Below, piece after piece: positions 1 to 7,269 of a stretch of DNA of 39,347 bases. The position numbers and the translations under genes are program-made. Origin of the DNA: Nitrospinota bacterium. Its GTDB lineage: Bacteria; Nitrospinota; Nitrospinia; Nitrospinales; VA-1. Below the pieces are notes generated by a model, which saw only the letters and a list, made by a program, of their open reading frames with translations, ran no database searches and was not told the DNA's origin. How positions within the stretch are numbered: the stretch's first letter is position 1; each line of letters begins with the position of its first letter. The stretch is from positions 1 through 39,347 of the forward strand of contig DUZG01000002.1 of the NCBI GenBank assembly GCA_013349585.1, in the 5' to 3' direction.

Positions 1-1
1 C

Positions 2-2005
2 CTTCTTGTAGGAGGTTGGTTGATTGTTAAAACCCTTTCCGAACAGGGCCCACGTGCCACAATCAGTTTTAAAACAGCAGAAGGAATTGAAGTTGGCAAA
101 ACCAAAATCAAATATAAGAATGTCGATATAGGTGTCGTTGAGAAAATTAAATTCAGTGACGATTTTTCGAACACCATCCTAACAGTGGATTTCATGGAGG
201 GATCGGAAAAGTTTCTACGTCGAAGTACCCGCTTCTGGGTTGTCAAGCCTCAGCTCAGTCTGCGTGGGTCAACGGGTCTTAGCACACTAATTTCTGGTGC
301 TTACATTGAAATCGAGCCAGGAGCTGGAGTCTCTAAGTTGCATTTCATTGGTCTGGAAAAACAACCCTTGGTCAAGTCTGATGATCAGGGCAAAAAGATC
401 ACACTGGTCACGCAAAAACTCGGTTCAGTTGATACTGGCTCACCCATTTATTATCAAGGTTTGCTTGCAGGTGAAGTTTTGGGATATGAACTGGGCAACG
501 ATCGCAAGAGCACTTATGTTCACACCTTTATAAAAGACCCCTTTGATCAGCTTATTCGTGGAAATACAAATTTCTGGAACGTGAGTGGCATCAACGTGTC
601 AATGGGGGCTGATGGATTCAAGATTCAGACAGAATCCATTCAGTCAATGATGTTTGGGGGTATCGCGTTTGAAACACCCGAAACGCTGGAACAAGCAACT
701 ACCGATATTGATAACCTAGTTTTCACATTGCATGAAAGTTATGAAAGTATCAAGAAACATGCATACACAAAAAAAATTAAGTTCATCATGTTCTTTGAAA
801 GTTCGATACGCGGTTTGAATCTTGGTGCTCCGGTAGAGTTCAAGGGAATAAAGGTCGGCACCGTCTTAGATGTGAGGCTCGAATTTGATAGCGGGAGCAC
901 CTCTTTCCGCATCCCTGTACTAATAGAGATAGAACCTCAAAGAATTATCGAGCGCGGGAATGAAGGAGCGGACCAATCCCATCAAGCACTCCATAAACTG
1001 GTTAAACGAGGACTCCGAGCACGCCTGCAAACGGGGAGTCTGTTAACAAGTAAGTTATTTGTCGAACTCGACATGTATCCCGGATCGCCAATTAATCTAA
1101 GTGGCAGCGACACTCCCTACCCTGAGTTGCCGACGTTACCAACATCCAATTTTGGAGCCATCACTCAGTCAGCCCAAGATTTACTGGCAAAGTTAAACGC
1201 CATCGATATTGAAAAGGTCACATCGGTATTAATCGATACCATTCAGACTGCCAATAAAACAATGCATAATGCGGATGAAGCCATTGAAAGTGCGAACACG
1301 CTTATTGGTACACCTGGCATTCCCGAGGCAATAGAAAATGTTCGAATCGCATTGAAAAATTTCAAGAACATCACACAAAAAGTAGATGACTCCAATTTAA
1401 TTGCAAGCGCTACGAAAACATTTAACAGCGCAGATAAAACCATTAATAACGCTAATACGCTCATTGCGGCACCAGGTATTCCCGAAGCTATTGAAGACAT
1501 TCGCATCGCTTTGAAAAATTTCAAGAACATCACGCAAAAAGTGGATGACTCCAATTTAATTGCAAGCGCCACGGAAACATTGAGCAATGTAGGCGAAACA
1601 ATCAACAAGTCAAACCAAACACTGAGCAATGCAAACAAAGCTATAGACAGTATGATTAACACAGCCAACAACGCAAATAAGATCATCACGTCACCTGGCA
1701 TCACCGAATCGATAGAAAATATTCGGGTGTCATTGAAAAACTTTAAAAGCATTATGCTGAAGGTGGATAACTCAAAAATCCAAGAAGCCATTGCTGCTGG
1801 GTATCTAGCACTGGAAAACCTAAGTAAAGCTCTAGATAAGACTAGCAAGATGATGGAGCCCAGTTCACCCATTCAATATAATCTGATCGAATTAACCAAG
1901 GAATTTGAAGAAACTTCACGGGCTATCCGATCATTGGTTGAAACACTTGAACGCAATCCTCAGGAGCTAATTTTTGGCAAGGACAGAAATGCTAAAGGAG
2001 AATAA
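2..2005 (+). CDS. pqiB: PqiB-like MCE-domain protein, 5' end outside the window
   Basis: This is the periplasmic MCE-ring component of a paraquat-inducible (Pqi) type lipid-transport system, a family that bridges inner and outer membrane. The frame is open to the window edge. The TTG at position 20 is not a convincing start, because the upstream codons read LLVGGW and run into LIVKTLSEQGP, the usual end of the PqiB N-terminal membrane helix and start of its first MCE domain. The real start is therefore upstream. Three MCE modules can be followed: about residues 10-110, 125-225 and 250-360, with motifs such as GKTKIKYKNVDIG, GSPIYYQGLLAG and GAPVEFKGIKVG. The last 300 residues are Asn/Ala-rich, helical and repetitive. 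At 661+ residues it is longer than E. coli PqiB (about 546), because of that repeat tail. pqiC follows directly. pqiA would be expected upstream, outside the window. Confidence 0.9.
   Translation, partial: LLVGGWLIVKTLSEQGPRATISFKTAEGIEVGKTKIKYKNVDIGVVEKIKFSDDFSNTILTVDFMEGSEKFLRRSTRFWVVKPQLSLRGSTGLSTLISGAYIEIEPGAGVSKLHFIGLEKQPLVKSDDQGKKITLVTQKLGSVDTGSPIYYQGLLAGEVLGYELGNDRKSTYVHTFIKDPFDQLIRGNTNFWNVSGINVSMGADGFKIQTESIQSMMFGGIAFETPETLEQATTDIDNLVFTLHESYESIKKHAYTKKIKFIMFFESSIRGLNLGAPVEFKGIKVGTVLDVRLEFDSGSTSFRIPVLIEIEPQRIIERGNEGADQSHQALHKLVKRGLRARLQTGSLLTSKLFVELDMYPGSPINLSGSDTPYPELPTLPTSNFGAITQSAQDLLAKLNAIDIEKVTSVLIDTIQTANKTMHNADEAIESANTLIGTPGIPEAIENVRIALKNFKNITQKVDDSNLIASATKTFNSADKTINNANTLIAAPGIPEAIEDIRIALKNFKNITQKVDDSNLIASATETLSNVGETINKSNQTLSNANKAIDSMINTANNANKIITSPGITESIENIRVSLKNFKSIMLKVDNSKIQEAIAAGYLALENLSKALDKTSKMMEPSSPIQYNLIELTKEFEETSRAIRSLVETLERNPQELIFGKDRNAKGE
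1295..1780 (+). repeat. 159-bp (53-residue) tandem repeat inside pqiB
   Basis: Two consecutive units of exactly 159 bp (1295-1453 and 1454-1612) encode near-identical 53-residue segments beginning NTLIGTPGIP and NTLIAAPGIP. A third, partial and more diverged unit starts at 1676 (NKIITSPGIT). Units 1 and 2 are still very similar at the DNA level, so the duplication is fairly recent. The repeat lengthens the C-terminal helical region that in this family lines the periplasm-spanning tube or needle. Confidence 0.85.
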
Positions 2006-2009
2006 TGAT

Positions 2010-2624
2010 ATGTGGAGTCCTTTATATAAAATAATTATCTCATTATATTTAGCGTCCCTGTTAAGTGGCTGCTCGGGAGTCATCAGCTCTACGACTCCAA
2101 TACGCTATTACCTGATTGATCCGGTGGAATACCCGACTATATCGTTTAAAACTGCTAGCCCTCTGCGCATAGAAATCATCAGTCTCCATATCCCCCAGTA
2201 TTTGGAGCGCTTCCATATAGCAACGCGAAGCAGTGAAAGCCAGATTGGATTTTCAGAAAACCATCAATGGGGAGAGAATTTACGCAAAAACCTATTGCGT
2301 ACCATATCAAGAAACCTTTCAGCATTATTGTCGACGTTGGACATAGGAACACCGTTGAACCGTTCCGCATCATTACCTGACTACCGAGTGCAAGTTCATA
2401 TCGAACAGTTTGAATTGGAAAGCAACAAAAAGGTAAACCTCGTTGCTCGTTGGCAACTTTCCGAAGGGACTCAATCAAAGCCTTTGGGTGTGTTCAGCGC
2501 AAATCTACAGGGTCAGGAAATCATTAAAGAAAGAGATTACGAACAAATGGTATCCGTCATGCGCGAATTATATGGTGAACTATGCCAACGCATTGCAAAA
2601 ACAATTATCTCACAGGAAAAATAA
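2010..2624 (+). CDS. pqiC: PqiC-like ABC-transport auxiliary lipoprotein
   Basis: This is probably the outer-membrane lipoprotein partner of the PqiB tube (ABC_trans_aux/PqiC family). The ATG at 2010 is chosen because an AAAGGAG ribosome site lies at 1994-2000, nine bases upstream. From this start a classic lipoprotein signal follows, with LLSGC placing the lipidated cysteine at residue 21. The longer frame from 1974 would bury that signal behind 12 extra residues. The mature part, about 180 residues, has the family's short beta/alpha plan, with TPIRYYLIDP near the N terminus and YRVQVHIEQFE in the middle. It starts 4 bp after the pqiB stop, so the two genes are translated together. Confidence 0.85.
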   Translation: MWSPLYKIIISLYLASLLSGCSGVISSTTPIRYYLIDPVEYPTISFKTASPLRIEIISLHIPQYLERFHIATRSSESQIGFSENHQWGENLRKNLLRTISRNLSALLSTLDIGTPLNRSASLPDYRVQVHIEQFELESNKKVNLVARWQLSEGTQSKPLGVFSANLQGQEIIKERDYEQMVSVMRELYGELCQRIAKTIISQEK

Positions 2625-2642
2625 ACACTAAAATTTATAACC

Positions 2643-3527
2643 ATGAAATTGTTACTTCGTAGCCAACTGTTTTTTTTGCTCTCACTGCTAATATCCTTTT
2701 CGCATTTACAGGAATGTATCGGTTTTGTTAATAGTGAAACAACGGGTGCTGAAATCATGGAAGAGGTAGATAAACGGCATCAACAATTTCCCTATATCTA
2801 TGAAGAACAATCCATGGTCCTGGTGGATCGGCACGGTGATCGAGATACACGCAAAGCCAGACGATACTCTCGAGTGGAAGAAGACGGTACGGTGAGGTTT
2901 CTCCTGCTGTTTGATTATCCGCAGGAAGTGAAAGGAGTTGCCTTGCTAGCCAATCGTGAGCCTGATGGTAGAACAAACAAATATATTTACTTGCCTGCCT
3001 ATGGAGAACAACTATTAGAAAGCGCTGGCGAGGGAAGTGGAGACAACTTTCTTGGAACCGATTTTTCTGTGGAAAATTTAACCGGTGAAATCTTATCAGA
3101 TCACCACTATGTACGACGTGATGATAGTGAGATTGAAAAGGTCAAGCATTTTGTTCTAGACGTTTATAAGGCCAAGAATACATCAACAGAGGATCGAATA
3201 TTACGTCGTCATTTTATTCAACAAGACAATTTGTATATCACACTGACCCACCATTTTGACAAGCACGGGCGTATCGCCCGCAAACAGAGCCATCATGATC
3301 TTAAGGAGGTTGACCATGATATGTTGCGCGCCAATATGACCCTCATGAAAAACATGAAAGATCAACACCAATCATTGATCAAGACCTCGCGGCGTATTTT
3401 CTCGCATGATTATGTTCCTTTAGAAATATTTACTGCTGAATGGTTGTATAAGAATTATCCCCACATTGAACCTGCTGAAGATATGGATACAGACAATTCA
3501 TTAGATGTAAAGGGAACTACGGAGTGA
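2643..3527 (+). CDS. LolA-like outer-membrane lipoprotein-sorting family protein
   Basis: This is a secreted protein of the LolA-like superfamily that accompanies MMPL/RND exporters. It probably carries a lipid or lipoprotein across the periplasm for the transporter encoded next. The N terminus has a signal peptide (KLLLRSQLFFLLSLLIS). The body shows the family pattern GAEIMEEVDKRHQQFPYIYE, then FLLLFDYPQEVKGVALL and YIYLPAYGEQ, followed by GTDFSVENLTGE around residues 135-150. Its stop overlaps the transporter start by 4 bp (GTGA), which suggests translational coupling. The exact substrate cannot be told from sequence. Confidence 0.8.
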   Translation: MKLLLRSQLFFLLSLLISFSHLQECIGFVNSETTGAEIMEEVDKRHQQFPYIYEEQSMVLVDRHGDRDTRKARRYSRVEEDGTVRFLLLFDYPQEVKGVALLANREPDGRTNKYIYLPAYGEQLLESAGEGSGDNFLGTDFSVENLTGEILSDHHYVRRDDSEIEKVKHFVLDVYKAKNTSTEDRILRRHFIQQDNLYITLTHHFDKHGRIARKQSHHDLKEVDHDMLRANMTLMKNMKDQHQSLIKTSRRIFSHDYVPLEIFTAEWLYKNYPHIEPAEDMDTDNSLDVKGTTE

Positions 3528-6259
3528 TTGAGCAAATATACATGCTGGGTTACAAGCGCCCTGCAGTTGTGGGGTTGTTTCTTTTGTTGGTAACGATATT
3601 TACGGCAACAGGCCTGCAACGACTGCAGATTGATACTGGGATTGACAGTTTGATACCAGCCGATGATCCATCTCGTATGGTCTATCAAAAAGTTATGAGA
3701 GAGTTTGGCACAGATAATAAAACTATTATTTACATAAAGGACCCTAACCTTTGGACACCTGAGAAGCTGGCGAGAATCGAAGAGCTCCATTTTGCCATCG
3801 AAAAGATTGATGGGGTAAGTCGTGTGGACAGTTTATTTACCCTGCATACGTTACAGGGTAAAGGAGGCAAGATTATTTCTCGCCCTTTACTAATAGCATC
3901 ACCGAAAACGGAAGAGGAAGCATTAGATGCTAAAAAAAGTGCCCTAGCGAATCCCCTTTATCAGGGTAATTTTTTCTCGAACAACGGCGAAGTCACCGCA
4001 ATGATGGTTTCCGTGATAGATGCCGAAGACAGCAATAATTTCAGCCGCACAATTCATCTGGCACTCGAAGAGCAGGTTGAAATCCATCGCGCAGATTTTG
4101 AACGAATAGCACAGGTTGGACCACCCCGGATTAATGCCGAATTAAAAAATAGTTTGTATGAAGATTTTATATTGCTCGGTCCATTATCAGTAGTGGTTCT
4201 TGTTGTATCGATTTTAATTTTTATGCGAAGCTGGTTATCGGCTGTGGTGCCGTTGGTAACCTCACTGATCACAATTATTTGGACCTTTGGAGCGCTGGGT
4301 TGGATAGGTGTGCCTCTTAATATTCTAAGTGCAATGATACCTTCATTGATAATTGTTATCGGGTCTACAGAAGACACTCATATGATGTCTGCTTTTTTAC
4401 GCGGATTGAAGGAGAACCCAGGAGAAAACTCACGGAAAGAAGCCGTTAAATACATGGCAAAAAATATTGGTTTGCCAATGGCACTTACCGTATTGACCAC
4501 AACCTTGGGTTTTGCTAGCAACCTGTTCAGCGACATTGGATTAATACAGCAATTTTCAATTGCCGCAACTTTTGCGATGTTGGCAAATGGATTCATCACT
4601 ATTCTAGTTATGCCACTCATGCTGTCCATTTTTGGTGCAGATGGGAGCACCTCTCTTGGAAAAGATATGGGAAAGAATAGCCTGCCTGATCGTATCATGA
4701 GTATATTTCGATATTTCCAGGTTCGTTTTCCTATATCAATATTAGTTTTTACGGCAATACTCTGCGCTTGTTTTATTTTTCAGGCGTCCAAACTATATGT
4801 CACCAATGATCCTCTATCTTATTTCCCAAGTGATCGCCCTTTGATAAAGGATGCCAAACGCATCCATGAAGACCTAGCGGGAATAAAAATATTTTTCATA
4901 TCGCTCGAATCTAAACAGGGAAAAGCTTTTCAGGAACCTAAAAACATTCAAAAGCTGGTTGATATTCAGAGTTTCCTAACACATCAGGGTGTTTATGATC
5001 GCAGTATATCTCTGGCCGATCACCTGCGGTTTTTAAACCATGAGTTTCGTGGAGGCTCTCCCAAAAATTTCTTGCCGGAAACCCGGCAACTGGTTGCCCA
5101 ATATTTAATGTTTTTACATCGTGGTGATCTGGATAATTATGTCAGCCATGATTACCGCCGCGCCAATATTGTCGTTCGACATAACATCACAGACTCACAC
5201 ACGCTTAATCAATATATTGAAGAACTGCAGGAAGTCATTGTAAAAATCGCAGGTTCAGATATGAAGTTCTTCATAGTAGGCGAAAACTTAATGGTCAATA
5301 AGGCCGCTGAGAGTTTAATGACGGCCCAGATTAAGGCCCTGGTGCTGTTGATGGCATTAATATTCCTGATAATGTCCATCATGTTTACTTCTTTTAAAGG
5401 CGGACTCATTGCTTTGGTACCGGCAATCATTCCCATCGCTCTGATGTTTGGAATTATGGGATATCTTAAAATCCCTTTAAACCCCGGTACAGCAATGGTT
5501 GCAGTGATTGCCATTGGCATTGCGATAGACGGCACCATACATTTGCTCGCACGCTACAATGAGCTTTGTCGTCGTACTTCGGATTACGAAGATGCGGTGA
5601 ACACTGCTGTGAATGACGAGGCTACTCCCCTTATCGTATCAAGTATCGCGCTCGCATTGGGTTTCGGTGTTTTAATTTTTTCAAATTTTACTATTGTTGC
5701 GCAGTTTGGTGCATTGGCTGCCACAACCATGTTGTTTTCGATATTTGCAAACTTGTTAGTCACCCCGATTATCATGACTCGAATTCGCCTTGTTGGACTT
5801 TACCAAATACTTTCTATGTCGATTGATAGTGAAGTGCTTGATGGTAGTCCTTTGCTTCAAAACATGAGCAATTATCAGCGACGCAAGGCAATTTTGATTT
5901 CTGAACTCCATGAATTTGAAAAAGGAGAACTTTTGGTAGAACAAGATACAATAGGCCGCAATATGCATCTAATTCTTTCAGGCGAAGCAGAAGTCATCAG
6001 AAGGGATGGTAGTGAATCACGTTCATTAGCCATCTTAAAACCTGGACAGATTTTCGGTGAGGTTGGTTATATACGCGAAACAGAAAGAACTGCAGATGTG
6101 GTGGCCACAAAAAGGGTATCGGCATTGCGGTTTGATTATGAACGCATGCAAAAAGATCTGAAGTTTTTCCCGAACATCGTAGCTAAACTTAACTTCAATA
6201 TCAGTTATATCCTCGGTGAACGATTAGCCGATATGGTAGGAAAATCGAAGAACAAATAA
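3524..6259 (+). CDS. MMPL/RND-superfamily exporter with C-terminal cyclic-nucleotide-binding domain
   Basis: This is a predicted 12-helix RND-type transporter. It has a long periplasmic loop after helix 1 (VDSLIPADDPS type start), sterol-sensing-like helix bundles near residues 215-370 and 600-770, and a second periplasmic loop between them. After the last helix (LLVTPIIMTRIRL) the cytoplasmic tail, from about residue 795 to 890, is a cyclic-nucleotide-binding fold: FEKGELLVEQ, MHLILSGEAEVI, then FGEVGY and ERTADV, which keep the phosphate-cassette FGE and R-T-A positions. The preceding pqiBC and LolA-like genes imply lipid export. The GTG at 3524 overlaps the previous stop; an ATG at 3542 is an alternative but lacks a ribosome site. 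Most family members end after the membrane domain, so the fused sensor domain is unusual. Confidence 0.85.
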   Translation: MIEQIYMLGYKRPAVVGLFLLLVTIFTATGLQRLQIDTGIDSLIPADDPSRMVYQKVMREFGTDNKTIIYIKDPNLWTPEKLARIEELHFAIEKIDGVSRVDSLFTLHTLQGKGGKIISRPLLIASPKTEEEALDAKKSALANPLYQGNFFSNNGEVTAMMVSVIDAEDSNNFSRTIHLALEEQVEIHRADFERIAQVGPPRINAELKNSLYEDFILLGPLSVVVLVVSILIFMRSWLSAVVPLVTSLITIIWTFGALGWIGVPLNILSAMIPSLIIVIGSTEDTHMMSAFLRGLKENPGENSRKEAVKYMAKNIGLPMALTVLTTTLGFASNLFSDIGLIQQFSIAATFAMLANGFITILVMPLMLSIFGADGSTSLGKDMGKNSLPDRIMSIFRYFQVRFPISILVFTAILCACFIFQASKLYVTNDPLSYFPSDRPLIKDAKRIHEDLAGIKIFFISLESKQGKAFQEPKNIQKLVDIQSFLTHQGVYDRSISLADHLRFLNHEFRGGSPKNFLPETRQLVAQYLMFLHRGDLDNYVSHDYRRANIVVRHNITDSHTLNQYIEELQEVIVKIAGSDMKFFIVGENLMVNKAAESLMTAQIKALVLLMALIFLIMSIMFTSFKGGLIALVPAIIPIALMFGIMGYLKIPLNPGTAMVAVIAIGIAIDGTIHLLARYNELCRRTSDYEDAVNTAVNDEATPLIVSSIALALGFGVLIFSNFTIVAQFGALAATTMLFSIFANLLVTPIIMTRIRLVGLYQILSMSIDSEVLDGSPLLQNMSNYQRRKAILISELHEFEKGELLVEQDTIGRNMHLILSGEAEVIRRDGSESRSLAILKPGQIFGEVGYIRETERTADVVATKRVSALRFDYERMQKDLKFFPNIVAKLNFNISYILGERLADMVGKSKNK

Positions 6260-6310
6260 CCTCACTCAAGGCTAGGACTAAATCTTGTCGATAGCCTGTG
6301 AGCTTAAAAC

Positions 6311-6339
6311 CCGAGGGTAGAATCCCCTCGTCCCGACCA
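6311..6339 (+). other. tRNA-Pro-like 3' end fragment (possible attachment-site scar)
   Basis: The last bases, CCCCTCGTCCCGACCA, look like the 3' part of a bacterial tRNA-Pro: lower T-stem, acceptor strand CGTCCCG, discriminator A and encoded CCA. The T-loop is degenerate (GTAGAATC, where GTTCGAATC is normal), and no D-arm, anticodon arm or 5' acceptor strand (CGGGACG) precedes it. It is therefore not a working tRNA. Such 3' fragments are typically left where an integrase has used a tRNA gene. A terminator follows directly. The match could be chance. Confidence 0.35.
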
Positions 6340-6343
6340 TTTA

Positions 6344-6380
6344 AAAAGGGTTTACAGCGCTTGCTGCAAACCTTTTTTTT
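6344..6380 (+). terminator. Intrinsic terminator closing the pqi/RND operon
   Basis: AAAGGGTTTACAGC pairs, with one bulge and one mismatch, with GCTGCAAACCTTT across a 4-base loop, and the right arm runs into eight Ts. It lies 85 bp after the transporter stop and faces the convergent gene at 6429-6809. Confidence 0.8.
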
Positions 6381-6428
6381 GTCGTCAACGAAAAAATCTG
6401 AATCTGCACAAATTTTCTATATGACTAT

Positions 6429-6809
6429 TTAAATTCTTTCGTCTGGAAATGTTTTTCGGTACCACTCTACAGTCAGTGGATAGACGCTATCATCGTCTAC
6501 TATATCGTAGTCTAATTCATCCCCTAACAAAGCCTGCGCCATGAGCGCCCTTTCCCTCAGAGGAATGGCACTTATTGCAAGTTTTGTATTTATTCTTTCC
6601 ATTATTTCATTAAACTTTTGCGGGTCAGTAAGTTCTTCTGGTCTACTCATAAAATTAATCTCCTCCCTACCTTGCGACAAACAATCGCAAAATGTGTTTT
6701 CTAATCGTCTTACAGTTTTGATCTGTCGGTCACGCTTATCACTCGACATGGCATGGATCAACAGGTTGTTCATCCTGCCATAGCCTTGGTCATTAAACAA
6801 TACTTTCAT
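6429..6809 (-). CDS. Hypothetical protein, 126 aa
   Basis: I do not recognise this protein. It is a charged, soluble, probably all-helical 126-residue protein with no signal peptide or membrane segment. It has an acidic stretch near the C terminus (DELDYDIVDDDS) and two close cysteines (CDC) around residue 41. It is convergent with the RND gene, with the terminator at 6344-6380 between them, and divergent from the regulator at 6951. The start at 6809 has only a weak upstream purine stretch. It is supported as a gene mainly by length, its position as the only long frame in the gap, and natural protein-like composition. Confidence 0.6.
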   Translation of the reverse strand: MKVLFNDQGYGRMNNLLIHAMSSDKRDRQIKTVRRLENTFCDCLSQGREEINFMSRPEELTDPQKFNEIMERINTKLAISAIPLRERALMAQALLGDELDYDIVDDDSVYPLTVEWYRKTFPDERI

Positions 6810-6856
6810 TTTTGAAAAGAGACCTGGGATAATTTACGAGTCCATTAAATAAACCG

Positions 6857-6886
6857 TTGACATACGAAAAAAATATCGTGTATTTT
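6857..6886 (+). promoter_or_regulatory. Candidate sigma-70 promoter for the regulator/DAB cluster
   Basis: A perfect TTGACA (6857-6862) is followed 18 bases later by TATTTT (6881-6886). It lies 65 bp upstream of the winged-helix gene and is the best promoter-like match before the carbon-uptake cluster. The spacer begins with TACGAAAAA. The ten-base string ATACGAAAAA (6862-6871) recurs upstream of mrpE at 10370-10379, so it may be an operator shared by both transcripts. Confidence 0.5.
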
Positions 6887-6950
6887 ACTTCTACTATTTA
6901 TTGAGGCACTAAAAAAAAATTAGAAGTACCAATACGAACTAGAAACACGG

Positions 6951-7244
6951 ATGAGCACAAAAAAAAATAACACTTCATCATGGACTTTTTTAACCAATCA
7001 TGCGCATGTCTTAATGCGCCTGGCAAAAAATCCGTCTGAACGCATACGAGACCTTGCAGTGGAAGTGGGAATCACCGAGCGTCGAGTTCAACGCATTATC
7101 TTTGAGCTGGAAGATGACGGATATTTAAATCACATTCGTGATGGTAGAAGGAATATATATAAAGTTTTCAGTCGTAAGCCTTTGCGGCATTGCATTGAAG
7201 AACATCGACAGGTATGCGACTTGATCCAGTTAATTAATAAATAA
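6951..7244 (+). CDS. Small winged helix-turn-helix transcriptional regulator
   Basis: This 97-residue DNA-binding protein carries a single winged-helix domain of the MarR/ArsR-like type. The HTH is visible at about residues 33-62 (ERIRDLAVEVGITERRVQRI), followed by the wing (DDGYLNHIRDGRRNIYKV). There is no effector or metal-binding domain, apart from a His/Cys pair near the C terminus (HCIEEHRQVC). It sits 25 bp before dabA in the same direction, behind a good promoter-like sequence, so it most likely controls the carbon-uptake cluster and itself. What it senses is not visible. Confidence 0.8.
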   Translation: MSTKKNNTSSWTFLTNHAHVLMRLAKNPSERIRDLAVEVGITERRVQRIIFELEDDGYLNHIRDGRRNIYKVFSRKPLRHCIEEHRQVCDLIQLINK

Positions 7245-7269
7245 TTTGATCTATATGAATACTATTTGA

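Noticed and set aside
1243-1872. 209-codon open frame on the minus strand
   Set aside because: It lies wholly inside the pqiB repeat region, is a low-complexity Leu/Ala/Ser mirror of the coding strand, and has no ribosome site.
6260-6345. Acceptor half of a split (two-piece) tmRNA ending in CCA, because GACTAA precedes a T-arm-like hairpin by about the tmRNA distance
   Set aside because: The 3' end is CGTCCCGACCA rather than the tmRNA-type CTCCACCA with its G-U wobble, no tag-peptide frame or coding piece is nearby, and the T-loop is abnormal. A tRNA-Pro scar explains it better.
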